Assembly: GCA_914767715.1 (NCBI GenBank)
Contig: OU612069.1
Span: 18,783,387 to 18,847,386 of the forward strand
Direction of reading: 5' to 3'
Origin: Membranipora membranacea
Taxonomy: Eukaryota; Bryozoa; Gymnolaemata; Cheilostomatida; Membraniporidae
DNA length: 64,000 nt
Shown here: piece by piece, positions 59,901-64,000 of the stretch
Numbering within the stretch: position 1 is the stretch's first letter
How the letters are laid out: the number at the start of each line of letters is the position of its first letter
Translations under genes and position numbers: made by a program
Notes under the pieces: model-generated
Database searches by the model: none
Told to the model about the DNA's origin: nothing
Seen by the model: the letters and a program-made list of their open reading frames with translations, nothing else

Positions 59901-61690
59901 TAGTGGTCGCTGATTACACAAATCTCATATTCATTCTGAGCTAAGAAATGATATTTCTATATAATGGTTCTTAAATTTGATCTGTATTAGCTTGAGGGTG
60001 GTAGAATCAAAAGTTGATTTTGATACCAAATGACAGAAAACGATAACAACTATTGAGGCAAATCTGTTTAGTTGGATATTAGGATTTTCGCCAAGCAGTA
60101 TCTTTTTCTGAGAGACTACAAAGGCTGCCTTGAAAAAAAGAATTATAATATTAATAACACAGATTAAGGATATATCCTTACTCCGTGTTATTATGCTAAG
60201 GAGGGGGGGGGGGAATAGATAGATCAGGGTCCATGATAGTTAGTGGTTTCAATCTGCTATGTTGCCAGTTTGTTATTTGGGCATAGGTTCTGGAACAGCC
60301 TTCAAAAGGTCCATAACATGGTCAAGGCATCGAATACTGCACAAGCCATCATGTCACCTTGGACAAAGACATCAAAGGATATGTATTTAGTTCTTATACA
60401 ATAATTTTATGCATAATTGATAAACGCATGAATGATGACAATGCACATCAAGCTGGTTTAATAATTATATTTTTTTCAACATTATAATATGATATTAATA
60501 ATATGTGAGCATTAAAATATGATACATCCTGAAAGGCTGAAGGTCACAAATAAGAATGAAATTAGCATATATCTCATTTATCCATGTTGCAAACTTGATT
60601 TTTTACAGGGCCAAAAACGAAATACACTATGACAAACTTGTCACCTTGGATAAATTGAGAAGACATTATGCTGTTTTGGCAGACTAAGACCTTGAGCCTT
60701 TAGAGTATGTTAAAATCCCCAGTCCATGACGTATATTATTACATCATATAAGAGTAACTACTAATTGCTCAATACTTATGATGGGAGTCTTTAGACTGCC
60801 GGGCCAAACTTTGCCAACATTTATTTTGATTACAAGGTCGTGCCAATTTGGCCTTGTTGAATCTAAGCTATGACATGTTGTCTGACTTATTTCCTTTTAA
60901 TTCTTTTTGTAGGGTCATGTCTCTGTTTGAAATTTGTTGTTATTTACACCAGTTAAATGAAGGACATAGGGGTTACTCTTAAACCTTCATCAGATTATAG
61001 ACTACCATAGATGTGTAGAGTATTCGCAGGAGGAAAATTCCCTCATTTGGCAAAGGTTTGAAAATATGGCTAGCTTACAGTTTTACCCAATCTCCTTTTT
61101 TGTCATCAAATCCCACCTTAGCGAAAAGAGTAAGCTTACATTATGACCCCTCAGACAGGGCTAAACTAAACTCAATATTATATTTGCTCCACAAGGGTAA
61201 TTGATGTGGAAATGTCATTAGGCATATTAGATTTCAAATTAAAAAAACTTGGGTTAGTTATCAAGATGGTAACAGTGTGGGCTGCTAGATAGAGAATTAG
61301 TAAAAATGTAGTCTGACCCCCCAGGCTGTTGTCCCATCCATCGCCCCTTCCCCACCCCAAGCTGGAGAAGATAGTAAAATATAACAGATGTAAAAAATTT
61401 AAGGACAGTAAAGATAGTAAAATTACAACAAGGATCAGGAAAAGCACACAGAGTAAGATCAACCACTCATAATAGTCAACGCAGACAGCAGCCTAAGCCA
61501 ACGGGTCGATGTGAAAAAATTTAACAAAATCAACATGCTACACATGGGCAACTACAAATCATAATAATTTGTGACGGTTAAAATAATACTAAGTTAATAA
61601 TGAGGGCTAGAGTTTCAACGAACATTGCTTAGGGAAATTGTATCGCAAAACAGTTAATAAAATAAGCATACCTTTGCCGTCACCTTCCAT
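50903..61690 (-). CDS. UGDH: UDP-glucose 6-dehydrogenase, 11 exons, 488 aa
   Basis: Exons on the minus strand: 61690-61672, 59872-59697, 58441-58304, 57787-57614, 55874-55677, 55393-55246, 55013-54919, 53685-53555, 52752-52657, 51938-51803 and 51058-50903. All are GT-AG with continuous phases. The enzyme oxidises UDP-glucose to UDP-glucuronate with two NAD+ in the cytosol, feeding glycosaminoglycan and glucuronide synthesis. Visible motifs: Rossmann GAGYVGG (residues 22-28), [39 protein letters not shown], catalytic Cys290 in [25 protein letters not shown] (human has GDTR) and FVFDGR. It matches the human enzyme throughout but has about 9 extra N-terminal residues and stops soon after GKKIQ, without the roughly 28-residue disordered C-terminal tail of vertebrates. 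Met16 is an alternative start. Confidence 0.97.
51936..52500. repeat. Three degenerate copies of a ~45-bp repeat, one covering the UGDH exon 10 acceptor
   Basis: ATCACTACAATACACAG...GTATAACAGTAAGTAAGAG at 51936 recurs near 51990 and, more diverged, near 52456. The first copy includes the splice acceptor TGTATTGTAG of exon 10. Confidence 0.55.
52040..52250. repeat. Dispersed ~210-bp repeat in UGDH intron 9, copy 1
   Basis: ATACTATTGCATG, ATATCTCTGATC, GAGAGTGAA, GTACCATCACA and GATACACATGT...AATA...GTAG...T...GATGT also occur, in order and orientation, at about 58005-58210 in intron 3. Confidence 0.7.
53406..53533. mobile_element. MITE with TTAA flanks, copy 3 (128 bp)
   Basis: TTAA-AGACTACTCATAGACCAAAG to CTTTGGGTAGTCT-TTAA is the cleanest of the three copies, with TTAA on both sides and inverted ends of about 25 bp. 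It lies in UGDH intron 8 with its edge only 21 bp from the exon 8 donor at 53554. Confidence 0.75.
54292..54591 (-). other. Unrecognised 99-codon open frame in UGDH intron 7
   Basis: The frame includes [40 protein letters not shown] and [20 protein letters not shown]. The amino-acid balance looks like a real helical protein, and no low complexity is seen. No family was recognised and no splice partners were found. It could be a retrocopy fragment, an exon of a nested gene or chance. Confidence 0.3.
56104..56211. promoter_or_regulatory. Facing pair of CCCACAATGCA motifs in UGDH intron 4
   Basis: ATCCCACAATGCAAC (about 56103-56117) faces GATGCATTGTGGGAT (about 56197-56211), with 80 bp between them. 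The role is not known. Confidence 0.4.
57199..57253. repeat. 55-bp palindrome with resident P-element ends, perfect 8-bp direct repeat
   Basis: The left arm CATAGACCTACTAATAATAA is identical to the left end of the P element at 42813. The right arm is the complement of CATAGACCTACTAATAATTA. The flanks GCTAGTAA (57191-57198 and 57254-57261) are identical. It lies in UGDH intron 4. Confidence 0.9.
57465..57608. repeat. Short tandem repeats, ~65-bp unit
   Basis: CAAACTAGCTAAC, TTTATATAGACA or similar, and TAAGTCACCCC occur about three times just upstream (plus-strand sense) of UGDH exon 4. Confidence 0.65.
58005..58210. repeat. Dispersed ~210-bp repeat in UGDH intron 3, copy 2
   Basis: Colinear with 52040-52250 in the same orientation. 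Confidence 0.7.
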
Positions 61691-64000
61691 AGCTTTATTT
61701 CAGTGAAATAGTGCGGAGCTAAATTTCACAGATATTAGAGTGACAACTTGGCCTGACAGTAGCGTAGTCTCGCTGTCAACAATTATCATTTCACAACAAC
61801 AACTACAATAGAAAGGGATTATCACTAGAACACTTACCGAGAAAAGCGAAGAGATAGGAGTTTGAAATCCTTTTGCTACTCAAAATGTTGCGGCAAAGTT
61901 TCCAAATTAGCTTCTAAGACAAGCTTTCCCAACATGCACAGCTCAGTGTTAATACTGAATTGAATGACATGGAATTTCTCTTGTACTTAATACCCAACGT
62001 GCCATGTGATTTATAGAGGTACTAATAATTAAATACAGTACTGTACAACCCTTATTAATGCCCATTCATTATCACGCCTCGTTTAATAAAGATTATATGT
62101 ATGTGAGGAACGTTTGAGCGCATTTTGAGTTTCACAGTAGAAAGAAAATGCATGAACAAACTGTGAATGGATGAATGAAAACACCTATCGGTGACCCCTA
62201 CAAAAACAATGACTCAAGAAATAAAACAGGCATTGACAATAAGGGCTGGTGGTCTGCCTTGCGTATGAATGATTCACATATACAATTAATTCACGTAGAT
62301 AAAGTATTTTACTTTTGTTCAGAAGGTGGAAACAATTTTGCTCAGAACAGATATTACTCTTTGTTTACATTGTTGAGAAATCCCTTTTCGAACAAACAGG
62401 CGTAGCTGATATTTTAAGCACTTTCATGGCAGGGAGTACAATAGATTAATCCTTAAACCACACCCCACTCAAATGACTGTATCGCATCACTAAATTTGTT
62501 TACTTGGGGGAAACTCAGACAGCAAAAGACCCTCGAGATAGCTAAGGCACTCACTGAAGGATCTGATATGTTCATCAAGTGAAAGCTTTCTAACAAACCC
62601 TTGTCACTAATCACTGCACACTGCTAAAGGTAAAACGGCTTTTGATGGCCAATCTTACACTTGAACGGTTTATCTGGATGCCACTAAGCGTTTTTTTACA
62701 CTCTTAGTGAGCATTGTTTGAGAGCAAGTTGAGCGCAAGGGTTACACAAATTTAGTTGTTGGCTTTTCAGCTCAGTTCTCTCAACTTGTAAACAAATATG
62801 ATACATAAAAATGAGTGCTGCAAAAACACCAAAAATAGTGATAATGGATCTGGTTCCACAACACATATAACGGACCCAATGCAGAATACAGATTCAGAAT
62901 GAGATCTATGGTTTTGAAAAAAAAAGTTATAACAAGGGATCTACATGGACATGGAAGATCGAGCTGAACCAAAACTTTTCAAGTTTGTTTTACATTCTAC
63001 CAAAATAAAGGCTAATAAATTGATATTTAGAAATATTAAAAATCCCCGTTCGTTAAATCTATCTTGATTATGTTGACGATTTTCTTGTACGTTGCCCTTC
63101 TGGCCGTCTTAGACATGTTAAATATTGCAGCTCATGGGGCAAAGACTGTTTTCTGAGGCAAATGTGCATCACACTTAATGAGATTCTTTTTTAAAAATCC
63201 AAAGGTCCATACACTAGTAGCAAGCTCTTATTATGACAAAGTATATGCATCCATTTTTCGCAACATTTAATGTTTGTGATAGCTAATAAATCAATCAATC
63301 AATCTGTATTCAGTAATGACAACTCCAAAAATACTGCCAAGATTTATCGGTCTTTAAATCAAGTCCAACATTTACTCAGGGCTACTCAGTGAGGCCGCAT
63401 GATGTCCGTATACATTTTTGGTAATAATTAAAAATCTGAACGGAGCACTCTGTGCAGCTTGGTTGAGGCATATATTTGTTGGAATTCCCAGGCGAAACTG
63501 GGTTGAGTCATGACAGTAAGGATTACTACCCTAAGCTACGACATCCAGTAAACTCTAAATAGGGCCAGCAGAGCATAGCATTGATCAATAGTTTTACCAC
63601 CCCTCAACACTTTCAAAAGCGCAGAATAACACAGGAAGAACAGCATTAGTCGTTGTGTAGATTGAAACATGTCCACACAACCAGTTATATACGATAAAAT
63701 ATTCAAGTTGGCAAGGGAGATCAACTAACTCTCCGTTCGATGAGTTACTGCATTATCCTTTTAATTGGAATGGCAACGAAACACATAGGTTGAGGTAATG
63801 GGAGGAGGCCAATTCCTGCAAAATTCAGTGCAATGTATGACGTCAGGCGAATAGACCATACAGGCACAAAGTTGGTTAAGTGCTGGTCTGTTGTAAATCA
63901 AGACCTATCGTATGCCTGCATTCATACAGCCACTTGCACTGCTGGAGTAATTTGTCAGAGGAAATGGTCGAAAGTCCTGGATAGTAGGCTTCTTGCCTAG
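61691..64000. other. Upstream of UGDH, no gene recognised
   Basis: Holds the presumed UGDH promoter just above 61690. No clear TATA box, splice-supported exon or known repeat was found in the remainder. Confidence 0.5.

Noticed and set aside
60161..60194. Another transposon scar (TAATAACAC to GTGTTATTA)
   Set aside because: The inverted repeat is imperfect and no direct repeat flanks it.
62690..62725. Another CA...TG palindrome with direct repeats
   Set aside because: Only the outer 7 bp pair (CACTAAG and CTTAGTG), and the flanks do not match.

Overview
The window is nuclear DNA from an animal. It has GT-AG introns of 0.1-4.7 kb, an AT-rich background, metazoan-type genes (UBL3, UGDH, a PDZ protein, D8C-domain secreted proteins) and many DNA transposons, LINE fragments and tRNA-derived SINEs. 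The sequence does not name the phylum. An invertebrate such as a sponge, cnidarian or tunicate fits best, but that is inference.

Layout. (1) 0.6-4.1 kb, minus strand: a six-exon gene for a 259-residue single-PDZ protein whose stop codon lies at the edge of a TTAA-flanked MITE. (2) 7.2-15.6 kb, plus strand: a complete four-exon UBL3 gene (prenylated membrane-anchored ubiquitin-fold protein), head to head with the PDZ gene. (3) 17.5-42.3 kb: a tandem, same-strand cluster of three genes for small secreted proteins (signal peptide, helical segment, Thr/Pro linker, eight-cysteine D8C domain as in uromodulin/GP2/OIT3). Each has an intronless coding exon behind a leader intron. Their promoter regions have been duplicated further without coding sequence, and mobile elements have broken up the array. 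(4) 42.8-48.8 kb: a 5.9-kb P-superfamily transposon with a 13-bp terminal inverted repeat and a perfect 8-bp target duplication, inserted in the 3' flank of the third D8C gene. Its THAP9-like transposase gene is broken by two in-frame stops and a frameshift. (5) 50.9-61.7 kb, minus strand: a complete 11-exon UDP-glucose 6-dehydrogenase gene.

Two patterns are not explained by the genes. First, at least ten short palindromes (about 18-55 bp), mostly beginning CA and ending TG, are flanked by 7-8-bp direct repeats. Two can be checked against paralogous empty sites or against the resident P element's own ends. They look like excision scars or terminal-repeat-only remnants of cut-and-paste transposons. 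Second, the motif CCCACAATGCA/TGCATTGTGGG recurs about 14 times, often as facing pairs 80-130 bp apart.

All gene models were built by hand from splice signals, reading-frame continuity and remembered family motifs. No database search was possible.
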